From assembly GCA_001298545.1 (NCBI GenBank), contig LJCX01000037.1:62001-126000 (forward strand): 64,000 nt of DNA, written 5' to 3'. Origin of the DNA: Actinobacteria bacterium OV320 (GTDB taxonomy: Bacteria > Actinomycetota > Actinomycetes > Streptomycetales > Streptomycetaceae). Under the pieces are notes generated by a model. That model ran no database searches. It was not told where the DNA came from and saw only the letters and a list, made by a program, of their open reading frames with translations. Shown here in pieces: positions 32,315 to 41,525 of this stretch. Numbering within the stretch: position 1 is the first letter of the stretch; each line of letters opens with the position of its first letter. A program made the position numbers and the translations under genes.

Positions 32315-33708
32315 CGGGACGCACCACCGCTCAGCGCCTCGAACGCGTCGCCCTCGCAGGAGAACGCGGCCGTGCGCATCGCGTCGATCCGCGAGAGCTG
32401 TTCGGCCCGCGGCAGCGCCTCGAGTTCCTTCCACACCGGGCGGGTCTCGGCGTCGACCTCGCGGCGCAGACCCGCCGACAAGCTGCCGGGAAGCGGCCTG
32501 AGGTCCCCGAGGACCCAGCCCACCGCGACGTTCTGCGCGAATTCGTCGTTCCCGAAGCTGCTCCAGCCGACGGGGGAGCACCCCGGCACCATGCCCTTGG
32601 CGATCAGCGCCCGGGTCAGCTCCTCGCCCTTCGCGGCGGCGATGATGTCGTCGTCGAAGTCGAAGAGCACGGTCTTGCGGGACCACTGGGGCGTCGAGCC
32701 TTCCGGCAGCACGGTGGCGTTCTCCCGGACCGCGACCGGCGCCTGGCTGCCCAGGGCGGCACGCAGTCGGCGCAGCGCCTCCTTGCCCGGGCCCGCGAGG
32801 CCGGCGAGTCGCCCCTGCTGTGTCCTCGTCACGCACACCGGGCCGTCGCACACCAGCTCCGCGGCGGCCTCGTCGACGACGTAGATCCGGTGCGGGTCGG
32901 CGGGCAGGACGAGCAGGGCGAGCGCCGCGCCCGCCAGAACGGGCGTCAGGGCAATCAGCCGGGCACGCGGGGTCGCGGCGACCAACAGCGCGAAACCGGT
33001 CGCGGCCATGGCGAGCAGCCAGATCGTCTGCCCGACGTGCACGGAGGCGGAGAGAGTGACGATTGCGTCGCGCGTCTCCTGGACCGCCGGTGACAGCAGG
33101 GAGATCCGGTTCGGCTCCGTGCTCGGGACCCCCGTCGCGGTGGTCGTCTCCGTCCGGCCGGGCGACATGTGCATGAGGGCCGTGAACGCGAAGGCGCCCA
33201 TGGCCAGCCCGGGCGGCGTGAGGACGGACGGCAGGGCCCGCCCGGCCCCCATGCCCAGCACGGCCCCCGCGACGAGAGAGAGTGCCCCCACCAACGAGAT
33301 CGGCAGCCACCCGAGGTGCGTGTACTCCGTGTCGGCGATGACCTGGACCGCGCCCACGAGGACGAGGAGCGCAAAGGCCGTGGTCAGCGTGACCGCCGTC
33401 GGGCCCGCCAGCGCGGCCGCGCGGTGCCGGGCGGGCCGCGGCGTGCTCGTCAGCAGCTCGGACATCTTCGAGCGGTGGTCGCGCAGACCCTGCAGCGCGC
33501 CGAGCCCCACGGCGAGCGGCCACAGGTAGAACAGCAGACCTCGGGTGGATAGGGCCATGGACGTCCACTGGGCCGTCCACGCCGTGGTCCCCGTCCCCCA
33601 CGATCCGGGAATCAGGTACAGGAACGCCAGCGCCGGCACCAGGACCACGGCACCGGCCCACGGGGCGACGGAGCGCCTCAACTCGACAAGCAGAACCCGG
33701 ACGTTCAC
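32311..33708 (-). CDS. ABC transporter permease-like protein with large extracytoplasmic domain
   Basis: A 465-aa protein. The first ~265 residues hold about six membrane helices typical of ABC-2-like permeases (VVLVPALAFLYLI, LLFYLWPLAVGLGALQGLRDHRSKMSELL, with the charged loop after helix 2). The last ~190 residues are soluble (from PADPHRIYVVDEAAAELVCDG on) and contain a CDGPVC pair and a final DAMRTAAFSCEG, presumably outside the cell, which is unusual for a simple exporter. GTG 33708 overlaps the ATPase stop by four bases. It probably works with the ATPase at 33705-34514. Confidence 0.75.
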   Translation of the reverse strand: MNVRVLLVELRRSVAPWAGAVVLVPALAFLYLIPGSWGTGTTAWTAQWTSMALSTRGLLFYLWPLAVGLGALQGLRDHRSKMSELLTSTPRPARHRAAALAGPTAVTLTTAFALLVLVGAVQVIADTEYTHLGWLPISLVGALSLVAGAVLGMGAGRALPSVLTPPGLAMGAFAFTALMHMSPGRTETTTATGVPSTEPNRISLLSPAVQETRDAIVTLSASVHVGQTIWLLAMAATGFALLVAATPRARLIALTPVLAGAALALLVLPADPHRIYVVDEAAAELVCDGPVCVTRTQQGRLAGLAGPGKEALRRLRAALGSQAPVAVRENATVLPEGSTPQWSRKTVLFDFDDDIIAAAKGEELTRALIAKGMVPGCSPVGWSSFGNDEFAQNVAVGWVLGDLRPLPGSLSAGLRREVDAETRPVWKELEALPRAEQLSRIDAMRTAAFSCEGDAFEALSGGASR

Positions 33709-34514
33709 CAAGTGCCCCTTCCCTGCTCGGGGTTGAGCAGCAGCGCCGAGTAGCCGCGCTCCAGTGGACTGTCACCCACGTGCTCGGGGCCGCCCACCGA
33801 GGCCAACTCGTCCGGAGGGCCCTGGAAGACCAGCCGGCCCTCGGCGAAGACCACCACACCGGTGCAGGCGGCGGCGACGTCCTCCACCAGATGGGTCGAG
33901 ACGACCACACAGGTGTCCGTGCCCAACTCCTGCAGCAGTTCACGGAAACGCAGCCGCTGCGCCGGGTCCAGGCCCACCGTCGGCTCGTCCAGCAGCAGGA
34001 TCGTCGGGTCGTTGACGATGGCCTGGGCGATGCCGACCCTGCGCACCATGCCGCCCGACAGGGTCTTCAGCTTCTCGTCGGCGCGGTCGGCCAGACCCAC
34101 CCGCTCCACGGCGCGCTGCACGGCGGCCGGGATGTCCGCCTTGGGCACCTCCTTCAACCAGGCCATGTACTCGACGAACTCACGCACCGTGAAGCGCTTG
34201 TAGTAGCCGAACTCCTGCGGGAGGTAACCGATCCGGCGGCGCAGCGCACGGTGCTCGCCCATGCCGCCCGCGGACTCGCCGAGCATCTCCAGGGTGCCCT
34301 CGGTGGGGCGCAGTACGGTGGCCAGCGTCCGGATGAGGGTGGTCTTGCCTGCCCCGTTGGGGCCGAGGAGGCCGTGTACGCCGGTGCCCAATGACAGGTC
34401 GAGGCCGTTGACGGCCATCCGTTTCCTGCCGACCCTGACCTTGAGCCCGGTCGCCCGGATCTCCCAGGCGTAGGTAGTCGGCGCGAGGTCGGCCGCACTC
34501 ACCGCGGACGTCAT
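33705..34514 (-). CDS. ABC transporter ATP-binding protein
   Basis: A 269-aa ABC ATPase. Walker A is GLLGPNGAGKTTLIRTL, the Q loop lies in IGYLPQEFGYYKRFTV, the signature is TLSGGMVRRVGIAQA, Walker B with catalytic Glu is ILLLDEPTVGLDPA, and the H loop is VVVSTHLVEDV. These place it with the exporter-type ATPases used for drug, lipid or peptide export. ATG 34514 has AAGGA eight bases upstream; an in-frame ATG lies 24 bases earlier. It is the third gene of an operon with an ECF sigma factor, an anti-sigma protein and two permease subunits. Confidence 0.93.
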   Translation of the reverse strand: MTSAVSAADLAPTTYAWEIRATGLKVRVGRKRMAVNGLDLSLGTGVHGLLGPNGAGKTTLIRTLATVLRPTEGTLEMLGESAGGMGEHRALRRRIGYLPQEFGYYKRFTVREFVEYMAWLKEVPKADIPAAVQRAVERVGLADRADEKLKTLSGGMVRRVGIAQAIVNDPTILLLDEPTVGLDPAQRLRFRELLQELGTDTCVVVSTHLVEDVAAACTGVVVFAEGRLVFQGPPDELASVGGPEHVGDSPLERGYSALLLNPEQGRGTW

Positions 34515-34534
34515 GTGGTGTTCCTTCCGGATCG

Positions 34535-35353
34535 TCATCGATGGGCTCCCAGCACGGAGTACGCGCCTCTGCGGGCGATCACGACACCGATGCCGAGTGC
34601 GAGGATCAGCCCCCACGCGGGCAGACCGCCCGTCTGCAGGGCGAAGCTCGTACGGCTGGTGGCCAGGGCCGGCGCCACGACCACGGCGGCCCACACGGCA
34701 GCCAGCACGACGGCGGCGCGGGTCACCCCGACGACGCCGCCGAGCGCCAGCGTCGTCGTCGTGAAGGCCAGACAGGGCAGCAGCCACTGAGCCACCATCA
34801 CCCCCGTGATCCAGCCGCCCACCGACAGCGCGGGCACGACCACGGCGAGCACGGACGCGGTGCGTCGCAGCACCAGACCGAGCCCGGCCCTGGGCACCGA
34901 GGCCGTCAGTTCGTACGCCGGGTCCAGACCGCGAGACCAGGACGCCGCGACGCCGAGCACGGGCAGAACCGGCGCGAGCAGGAGCACCAGCGACACCTCG
35001 CCGTAGCCGGTGTCGGCCAGGTCGAGCAGCAGGGCCAGCAGCGTCACGCGCACGACCATGGCCAGCCACGGCACCATCGTCGGCGTCATCCATCTCGACA
35101 GTGCCGCCGACCGGTGCCGGCCGCGCGGCATCGTGGCGGTGACCGCCAACCGGGGTTCGAGGCCGGACCATACGGTGTCGACGAGCGCCGCCACGGCGGG
35201 CACCTCGGCCTCGACGGTGGCGGACAGCCGGTCACGGCACCCCCGGCACGTCTCCAGATGGGCCTCCACGGCCCACACCTCGTCGGTGGTGAGGTCCGCG
35301 CCGCCGTGCGCGTAACCGTCGATGATCCGCTCCGACGCGTGTTCCCTGCTCAT
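34535..35353 (-). CDS. Anti-sigma factor with zinc-finger domain and multiple membrane helices
   Basis: A 272-aa protein. Residues ~1-50 carry a putative zinc-finger (zf-HC2) motif: ADLTTDEVWAVEAHLETCRGCRDRL, with the HxxxCxxC arrangement that binds zinc in ZAS anti-sigma factors. After an acidic linker come about six membrane helices (from MVPWLAMVVRVTLLALLLDL onward), making it longer than ordinary one-helix anti-sigma proteins. ATG 35353 overlaps the ECF sigma stop (ATGA), so sigma and anti-sigma are co-translated. It probably holds the sigma factor at the membrane and may contact the ABC transporter made by the next genes (inference). Confidence 0.85.
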   Translation of the reverse strand: MSREHASERIIDGYAHGGADLTTDEVWAVEAHLETCRGCRDRLSATVEAEVPAVAALVDTVWSGLEPRLAVTATMPRGRHRSAALSRWMTPTMVPWLAMVVRVTLLALLLDLADTGYGEVSLVLLLAPVLPVLGVAASWSRGLDPAYELTASVPRAGLGLVLRRTASVLAVVVPALSVGGWITGVMVAQWLLPCLAFTTTTLALGGVVGVTRAAVVLAAVWAAVVVAPALATSRTSFALQTGGLPAWGLILALGIGVVIARRGAYSVLGAHR

Positions 35354-35910
35354 GCCAGCGCCCTCCGCATCGCGATCCGGGCCCGGCGGGCACGGGTCTT
35401 GACCGTTCCCTCGGGCAATCCGAGCAGGACGGCGGTCTCCCGGACGGACAGTCCGTCGAGCACCATCGCCTGCAGTACCTGTCTCAGCTCCGGCGCGAGG
35501 CACCGCAGCGCGTCCCCGACATCGCCGCCGACGGTCGACGCGAGGGCTTCCTCCTCGGCGGCGGGCGCCGCGCCGAGCACGGCGGCGGCAGGCGGCGGTT
35601 CCGCGTGGTGAGCCCTGCGCCGGAAGGCGTCGACGAGACGGCGCGCCGCGATCGTCCACAGCCAACCGGTGGCCGATCCTCCGACCGCGGTCCCGGCGAA
35701 CGCGCCCGCCGCGCGCCACACGGCCAGATACGTCTCCTGCATGACCTCCGCGACGATCTGCTCGTCCACACACCGGCGGCGCAGCCGCACCGCCAACCAC
35801 GGCGACGTACGGCGGTACAGCTCCTCGAACGCGGCACGGTCACCTCTGGCCACCAGCCGGACGAGACGCTCCTCGTCCGGTGCGCGCGGTGCCTTGCTGA
35901 TTGATCTCAC
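35350..35910 (-). CDS. ECF RNA polymerase sigma factor (operon leader)
   Basis: A 186-aa ECF sigma factor. Region 2: RGDRAAFEELYRRTSPWLAV and EVMQETYLAVWRAAGAFAG with GWLWTIAARRLVDAFRRR. Region 4: CLAPELRQVLQAMVLDGLSV and RETAVLLGLPEGTVKTRARRARIAM. GTG 35910 is chosen because the conserved part begins ten residues later; the frame is open to 35991 without a better site. It heads a five-gene operon with four-base overlaps at three junctions, so the transporter is probably both its target and its partner in a stress circuit (inference). Confidence 0.88.
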   Translation of the reverse strand: MRSISKAPRAPDEERLVRLVARGDRAAFEELYRRTSPWLAVRLRRRCVDEQIVAEVMQETYLAVWRAAGAFAGTAVGGSATGWLWTIAARRLVDAFRRRAHHAEPPPAAAVLGAAPAAEEEALASTVGGDVGDALRCLAPELRQVLQAMVLDGLSVRETAVLLGLPEGTVKTRARRARIAMRRALA

Positions 35911-36400
35911 ACCGGCTAGACGCCCGAGCCGGACCGCAGGTTTTCCTTCCGACGTGATCCCCGCCACATGCGGAAAACCCGTGGGCTCCACCCCGCTGAA
36001 GCTTCGCCCTCGGCGTTCCCCTTCAGGGCCGGGGTCGTCGGCCCCACTGCGCGCGCGGCGCGCTGCCCGCTGCCCGCGACATCGCCGCTCACTCCGTGCA
36101 ACTTCCCAGCAGCAAACCGGACCTCGCCGTCATCCGTCGCCCATGGGCCCCCTCAAGGGCTCCCCAAGGGCTCCCTCAAGGCCCTCAAGGGCTCGCCGAG
36201 AACCTCGCCGCGGTCCGCGCCGCGATCGAGCCTCGAAGTCCGTCGTGCTCGCCGCTCACGCCTGTGAGGTGCGCGCCACCCTGCCGGCCCCGCCACCACC
36301 CCCGCGCCACCCGCTCCCCGTGTCCTCTTCTCGACTTGATCGGTCCGACATCTTGACCTTGCTCCGAGCCGAGGCTTAGCGTTCCCGCGTTCGAGTCTGA
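35911..36400. other. Gene-free region between the ECF sigma gene and the GH106-like gene
   Basis: I find no convincing gene in these 490 bases. There is a short direct-repeat patch: CAAGGGCTC occurs at 36154-36162, 36165-36173 and 36186-36194, with related CCCTCAAGG units between. The left end should hold the sigma operon promoter and the right end holds the likely promoter of the glycosidase gene (36353-36381). Confidence 0.6.
36353..36381 (+). promoter_or_regulatory. Candidate promoter of the GH106-like gene
   Basis: TTGACC at 36353-36358 and TTAGCG at 36376-36381 are separated by 17 bases, a good match to a housekeeping (HrdB-type) promoter. A LacI-type palindrome follows 19 bases downstream. 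Confidence 0.5.
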
Positions 36401-36414
36401 TTGAAACGATTCAA
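36401..36414. promoter_or_regulatory. LacI-type operator palindrome
   Basis: TTGAAACGATTCAA has perfect 5-bp arms around an ACGA centre, the form of many LacI/GalR-family operators. It sits just past the likely transcription start and 28 bases before the start codon of the glycosidase, where bound repressor would block transcription. Confidence 0.65.
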
Positions 36415-36442
36415 AACCAAGAACGATCATCTGGGAGCGCTC

Positions 36443-39400
36443 ATGCGGGAACCGGTCGAGCAGGGCGAACAGGGCGAGCAGGGCGGCGGAATGTCACGGC
36501 GGGCGGGTCTCGCCGCCGGGGCGACGGGGGGGATCGCGGCCGGGATCGTGGCTGCCGGGGGATCCGGGACGGCGGCCGCGGCGGCGCCGTCCGTCACCGG
36601 GGCGCCGGGACCCGCCGCCGACTGGTTCGCCGCTCCCGTCCGTTCGGTGCGGCCCAAGTTCCGCTGGTGGTGGCCGGACGGTCTGGTGAACACCGACGAG
36701 ATCGCCCGCGAGATCGACCAGATCGCGGACGCGGGATTCGGCGGCGCGGAGATCGCCGCCGTCCATCACAGCATCAAGGACAAGTCGGTCCTGGACACCG
36801 CGCACCACGGGTGGGGCAGCCGGCCGTGGCGCGACGGCGTCGAGGCCGCGCTGCGCCGGGCCGCGAGACGGGGCCTCACCATCGACCTCACGCTCGGCCC
36901 GAGCTGGCCCGTCGCGGTCCCCGGTGTCACCCCGGACGACGACGCGGCCGCCAAGGAACTCGTCCACGGCCGGGCCTCGTTGAGTGCCGGAGCCACCTTC
37001 CGGGGACCGGTGCCGCCACCCGTGCACGCGCCCGCCGCCGGTGTGACCAGGCAGCGGCTCCTCGCCGTACAGGCCGCCCGCGTCGAACCCGCGTACTCCA
37101 CGCGCAAGGAGACCGGACTCGACCTCTCCAGCGTCCGCGACCTCACCTCCACCGTCGCCGAGGACGGCACCCTGACCTGGACGGCTCCCGACACGGGGGA
37201 GTGGACGCTGATCTCCTACTGGACGCGCGGCAGCGGTCAGCAGCCCGAGTCCGGCCCGCACTCCGCGCCCGCCGCCTACGTCGTCGACCACCTCGACCCG
37301 GCGGGCACCGCGGCCGTCACCGGCTTCTGGGAGCAGCAGTTGCTGACCCCCACCGTGCGGAGCCTGCTGAAGGCGGCCGGCGGCGCCTTCTTCGAGGACT
37401 CCGTGGAGCTGGAGACGGACGGCCTGACCTGGACCCCGTCCCTGCCGGACGCCTTCGCCGAGCACACCGGCCGGCCCCTGCTGCCCTACCTGCCCGCCCT
37501 CGTCCTGAGCGACAGCAACCAGGTGTTCGCCTTCGAGGCGCAGCTGACCCGGCAGATCAGACACGACTTCTGGGAGACCTTCTCGGAACTCTTCAACCGG
37601 CACCACGTGCGCGCGCTGCGCGACTGGGCCCATTCCCTCGGCATGACGCTGCGCGCCCAGCCCTACGGACTCCAGACCGACGCGATCGAGTCCGCGGCGA
37701 TCCTCGACATCCCCGAGGGCGAATCCCTCGGCTTCAAGAACCTCGACGACTTCCGCTGCCTCGCGGGCGGCAGGGACATGGCGGGCCACACCGTGCTGTC
37801 CTGCGAGTCGGGCGCCTACAACGGCTCCGCGTACAGCACCACCTGGGACCGCTTCCTGCGCACCATGGGCGGCGCCTACGCGGCCGGCGTCAACCAGACC
37901 GTCGTCCACGGGTTCTCCTACGCGACCGCGCCCGGCGTGAGCTGGCCGGGCTTCGCCGCCTTCAGCCCGTACAACGGCGCTACGGGGTACGGCGAGTCGT
38001 GGGGACCCCGGCAGCCCAGCTGGCAGCACGTGGCGGACATCGCCGCCTACCTCGGCCGGGTGCACGGTGTGCTCCAGTCCGGCACCGCCCGCGCCGACGT
38101 CGCCGTCTTCCGGCAGACCGGCTACGCCGCCACCGGCATCGGCGCGTCCTGGTTCACCGCGACCGGCATTCCGCTGGGCTGGACCCACCAGTTCCTCAGC
38201 GGTCCGCTGCTCGACCTGCCGAACGCCACCGTCTCGGGCGGCCGGCTCGCCCCGAACGGGCCTGCCTACAAGGCCCTGTTCGTCGAGGGCGACTTCTTCT
38301 ACTCCTCCACCCCCACCCTCGCCACGGCCGACGCCCGGCGCCTGCTGACGCTGGCCGAGGCCGGCCTGCCGATCGTCCTGCTGGGAGCCTTCGACCAGCC
38401 GCTCACCCCGGGGGTCCCCGACGAGGGCGAGAGCGACCGGCTGCGGGAGCTCCTGGCCCGGCTGCTCGCCCTGCCCCACGTCACCCGGGTCACCGACAAG
38501 GCCGCCGTGGGCGACGCCCTCGCCGGGCTCGGAGTCACCCCGGACGTACGCCACGCCACCGCCTCCACGCTTTTGAACGCACACCGCGTCACCAAGGACG
38601 CCGACTTCTACTACCTCTGCAACGGCAAGCACGCGGAGACGGTCAAACCGCCCGTGGCCGCGATCGACCACCAGGTGACACTGCGCCACACCCGCCGCAC
38701 ACGGGGCGGGACGACGATCCCCTACCTGCTCGACCCCTGGACGGGAGAAGCCACGCGGATCGCCCGGTACACCGAGGACGACGGCGAGGTCACCGTGCGG
38801 GTCGCCCTCCAGCCCGGCCAGGTGATGATCGTCGCACTGGGACGTCCGGGACTCTTCGGCGACCGCAACGGGGCCAAGCCGCACGTCGTCGACACGGACG
38901 CCTCCGAAGTCCTCTTCGACGGACGCTCGCTGACGGTCCGTTCGACCGAGGCGGGCACCCGCACGACCCGGCTGTCCTCGGGCCGTACGGTCACCACGAC
39001 CATCCCGTCCGTACCCGCCCCCGTCACCCCGGGCCGCTGGCAGCTGGACGTCGACGACTGGTACCCCGGATCCTCCCCGACCCGGACCGAGCACGTGCAC
39101 CGCACGCTGACCCTCGACACGCTGCTGCCCTGGTCGGGGATCCCGGAGCTGGCCGACTCCGCGGGCATCGGACGCTACCGGACGACGATCGAGCTGCCCG
39201 CCGGGTGGACCTCCGCGCACGGCGCCCACCTGGAACTCGGCCAGGTCTCCGACACCGCCCGTGTCACCGTCAACGGCACCGGCGCCCCGCCCCTCGACCG
39301 TCTCCACCCGGTCGTCGACGTGGGCCCCCTGCTCCGGCGCGGCCGCAACGTGATCGAGGTCGAGGTGGCGATCCCGCTCGTCAACCGGCTCCGGGTCGCC

Positions 39401-39493
39401 CAGCCCGCGGTCTTCGGCGCCGTCGCCCGACAGGACTTCGGTCTCGTCGGACCCGTACGACTCGTCCCGTACGGGCAGGGCACGATCGGCTGA
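36443..39493 (+). CDS. Secreted GH106-like glycosidase (alpha-L-rhamnosidase type)
   Basis: A 1016-aa secreted protein. A Tat-like leader (MSRRAGLAAGATGGIAAGIV) is preceded by a glutamate/glycine-rich N-terminus. The catalytic N-terminal half starts with KFRWWWPDGLVNTDEIAREI and DAGFGGAEIAAVHHS, the pattern of GH106 alpha-L-rhamnosidases; GAFFEDSVELE and SLGFKNLDDF contain candidate acidic residues. The C-terminal ~150 residues look like a jelly-roll sugar-binding domain (PWSGIPELADSAGIGRYRTTIELP and LELGQVSDTARVTVNG). It likely removes rhamnose from plant or glycan material. ATG 36443 has GGGAG at 36433-36437. A LacI-type operator suggests sugar-induced expression. Confidence 0.75.
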   Translation: MREPVEQGEQGEQGGGMSRRAGLAAGATGGIAAGIVAAGGSGTAAAAAPSVTGAPGPAADWFAAPVRSVRPKFRWWWPDGLVNTDEIAREIDQIADAGFGGAEIAAVHHSIKDKSVLDTAHHGWGSRPWRDGVEAALRRAARRGLTIDLTLGPSWPVAVPGVTPDDDAAAKELVHGRASLSAGATFRGPVPPPVHAPAAGVTRQRLLAVQAARVEPAYSTRKETGLDLSSVRDLTSTVAEDGTLTWTAPDTGEWTLISYWTRGSGQQPESGPHSAPAAYVVDHLDPAGTAAVTGFWEQQLLTPTVRSLLKAAGGAFFEDSVELETDGLTWTPSLPDAFAEHTGRPLLPYLPALVLSDSNQVFAFEAQLTRQIRHDFWETFSELFNRHHVRALRDWAHSLGMTLRAQPYGLQTDAIESAAILDIPEGESLGFKNLDDFRCLAGGRDMAGHTVLSCESGAYNGSAYSTTWDRFLRTMGGAYAAGVNQTVVHGFSYATAPGVSWPGFAAFSPYNGATGYGESWGPRQPSWQHVADIAAYLGRVHGVLQSGTARADVAVFRQTGYAATGIGASWFTATGIPLGWTHQFLSGPLLDLPNATVSGGRLAPNGPAYKALFVEGDFFYSSTPTLATADARRLLTLAEAGLPIVLLGAFDQPLTPGVPDEGESDRLRELLARLLALPHVTRVTDKAAVGDALAGLGVTPDVRHATASTLLNAHRVTKDADFYYLCNGKHAETVKPPVAAIDHQVTLRHTRRTRGGTTIPYLLDPWTGEATRIARYTEDDGEVTVRVALQPGQVMIVALGRPGLFGDRNGAKPHVVDTDASEVLFDGRSLTVRSTEAGTRTTRLSSGRTVTTTIPSVPAPVTPGRWQLDVDDWYPGSSPTRTEHVHRTLTLDTLLPWSGIPELADSAGIGRYRTTIELPAGWTSAHGAHLELGQVSDTARVTVNGTGAPPLDRLHPVVDVGPLLRRGRNVIEVEVAIPLVNRLRVAQPAVFGAVARQDFGLVGPVRLVPYGQGTIG

Positions 39494-39653
39494 GGGAACG
39501 GGGGCCGGGGCGCGGCACCTTCCGGGCGACGCCTTTCGGACGTGTCCCGGCCACCGGAACGACCGCAGGCCCGGCCCCCTCACCGACCTTCGTCGCGCCG
39601 ATCCAGACCATCGGCCGACTGCGTCCTGCGCGTGCCACCGGCACCGTGGGGGC

Positions 39654-40778
39654 ATGGAGCGAACCAAGCGGATCAGTCGGGCGGGTTTCCTGGCCGGGAC
39701 GGCGGCGGTCGGCGCGGCGGCCGTGCTCGGACCGGCGGGACGGGCGCACGCCACGGGACGAGGACGCGGGCTGCGGCACCGGGGCGTCGTCTACACGGTG
39801 GGGGAGGGCGAGACCCCGGCCACGGGTTGGACCGCCGAGCGGATGCGGGCGGACCTGCGGGCCATCCGCCACGACCTGCACGCCGACACGGTCGACGTCA
39901 CCGGCGACGGCGTGGAACGCCTCGCCGCGACCGCGACCGAGGCCGCCGAACACGGCCTGCACGTATGGCTTCAGCCCACGCTCGGGGACGTCCCGGCGCG
40001 GGACATCCTCGAACATCTCGCGGAGAGCGGCCGGGTCGCGCAGCGGCTGCGCGGGCAGGGCGCGAGCGTGGACTTCAGCGTGGGCTGCGAGTTCTGGCTC
40101 TTCGTACCCGGCATCGTGCCGGGGGAGACGGTGCTGGAGCGCGTACGCAACCTCATGAACGGGACCTACGACCCCGTGGTCATGCAGCGGCGTCTGGACG
40201 CCTTCACGGCGCGGGCCGCGAGGACCGGCCGCTCGGTCTTCGACGGCCGGCTGTCCTACGCCGCCGCCCAGGACGACCGGGTCGACTGGTCCCTGTTCGA
40301 CGTCGTCGGCATCGACTACTACTCCTCCTTCCCGCGACCCGCCGACCATGTGAAAGAGCTGCGCCGCCACACACGCTGGGGGAAGCCGCTGGCCATCACC
40401 GAGTTCGGCACCTGCGCCTATGCGGGTGCCCCGGACACGGGCGGCATGGGGTGGGACGTGGTCGACCACGACAAGGACCCCGAGGAGATCAAGGGCCACC
40501 TGGTCCGCAGCGAACGCACCCAGGCCGACTACGTCAGCACACTCCTCGACGTCTTCGAGTCGATGGGGCTGTACGCGGCGATGGCCTTCGAGTTCGTCAC
40601 CCCGGACGCCCCGCACCGCGCCGACGAACCCCGCTACGACCTCGACATGGCCTCCTACGCCGTCACGAGAACCGTGCACAGGCGCCCCGGCCACCCGGAA
40701 GCCGGCTGGCACTGGGAACCGAAGCAGGCCTTCCACGCCCTGGCCCGCCACTACGGCCGGCGCACCGCCCCACGTTGA
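39654..40778 (+). CDS. Secreted TIM-barrel-like protein, probable glycoside hydrolase
   Basis: A 374-aa exported protein with a Tat-type leader (KRISRAGFLAGTAAVGAAAVLG). The mature part looks like a (beta/alpha)8 glycosidase: GVVYTVGEG, DVTGDGVERLAATATEAAEHGLHVWLQPTLG, DFSVGCEFWLFVPGI (a possible acid Glu), DVVGIDYYSSF and the classic clan-A nucleophile context PLAITEFGTCAYAG. I cannot name a GH family. Related proteins may carry the label abortive phage infection protein; nothing in this sequence supports that role. It follows the GH106-like gene by 160 bp on the same strand, so the two may act on one substrate (inference). Confidence 0.68.
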   Translation: MERTKRISRAGFLAGTAAVGAAAVLGPAGRAHATGRGRGLRHRGVVYTVGEGETPATGWTAERMRADLRAIRHDLHADTVDVTGDGVERLAATATEAAEHGLHVWLQPTLGDVPARDILEHLAESGRVAQRLRGQGASVDFSVGCEFWLFVPGIVPGETVLERVRNLMNGTYDPVVMQRRLDAFTARAARTGRSVFDGRLSYAAAQDDRVDWSLFDVVGIDYYSSFPRPADHVKELRRHTRWGKPLAITEFGTCAYAGAPDTGGMGWDVVDHDKDPEEIKGHLVRSERTQADYVSTLLDVFESMGLYAAMAFEFVTPDAPHRADEPRYDLDMASYAVTRTVHRRPGHPEAGWHWEPKQAFHALARHYGRRTAPR

Positions 40779-40801
40779 GCGGACCGGACCGGCTCAGCGC
40801 A

Positions 40802-41221
40802 CTACCCCGCGTCCGGGAAGCCGATCTCGTCCGGCGCCGCGTCCGGTCCTTCGCGCGGCCCCTCCTGCACCCGCCCGCTCCGCGACCGCTCCGCCCGGCG
40901 TGCGTTCTCCGCCCGCATGGCCGTCAACCACGGCCACAGGTCGGGGAGCGGTCGGGCCGCGCACGTCAGCCGGTGCTCGATGCGGCAGCGCTGGGTCGGA
41001 ACCGGCGGGCACACCCCGTACACCGTCACCCGCCCGTCGGACAGGACGATCCACCGATGCTCCGCGGGCACGAGGTGGGCGAGGACGTCCACCCCCGGCT
41101 CCAGCAGCACCCAGTCCTGTTCCAGCGTCAGTACCCGGTCCTGCGGCAGTCCGCAGTACGGGCACGTGTACCTCCGTCCGCGGCCCCATAGCCGCGAACC
41201 CTCGTGATCGACCGCCCCCAT
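40802..41221 (-). CDS. DUF6083-like small zinc-binding protein
   Basis: A 139-aa protein with an N-terminal CPYCGLPQDRVLTLEQDW zinc knuckle, then the block VDVLAHLVPAEHRWIVLSDG, and further cysteines in CPPVPTQRCRIEHRLTC. The pattern CxxCG ... HRWIVLSDG ... CRIEHRLTC fits DUF6083, a family of unknown function common in Streptomyces. The C-terminus is Arg/Glu-rich. ATG 41221 is selected because the knuckle follows closely; the frame is open to 41386. It is convergent with the TIM-barrel gene and divergent from the CHAT-linked genes. Confidence 0.7.
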   Translation of the reverse strand: MGAVDHEGSRLWGRGRRYTCPYCGLPQDRVLTLEQDWVLLEPGVDVLAHLVPAEHRWIVLSDGRVTVYGVCPPVPTQRCRIEHRLTCAARPLPDLWPWLTAMRAENARRAERSRSGRVQEGPREGPDAAPDEIGFPDAG

Positions 41222-41525
41222 ACGGTGAGCGTGCGCCCCGACCGCCGTCGGACGCACGCCGCCTTTTGGACTAAACCCCTGCGACCGCACGGGCCCGACA
41301 CGGCAGCCGAGACACCCCCGGACCACTCGAACCCCCACCGGCCCACCGGCCACGGCCGGACAGACGCGGTGGGCGTCGGGGAGCACGCGGGCGGGGCCCG
41401 GCCACCGCGCCCTTCGGGCGACCTGCGCCCATCGGCCGCCCCCGGACCGCCCGTGGGTAGAGTCTGGGCGTCACACGGGCGGGCAGATCCGGCGGGCGCG
41501 CCGGGTGCGGAGGGCTGAACGGCGA

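Noticed and set aside
31749..33943. A 734-codon frame covering both permeases
   Set aside because: Only its last 191 codons are a real gene; the rest is out of frame with the larger permease.
36494..40158. Very long open frames on both strands over the GH106-like gene (over 1000 codons)
   Set aside because: Typical shadows in high-GC coding DNA; Arg/Pro/Gly-rich translations with no domains, while the frame at 36443 has motifs.
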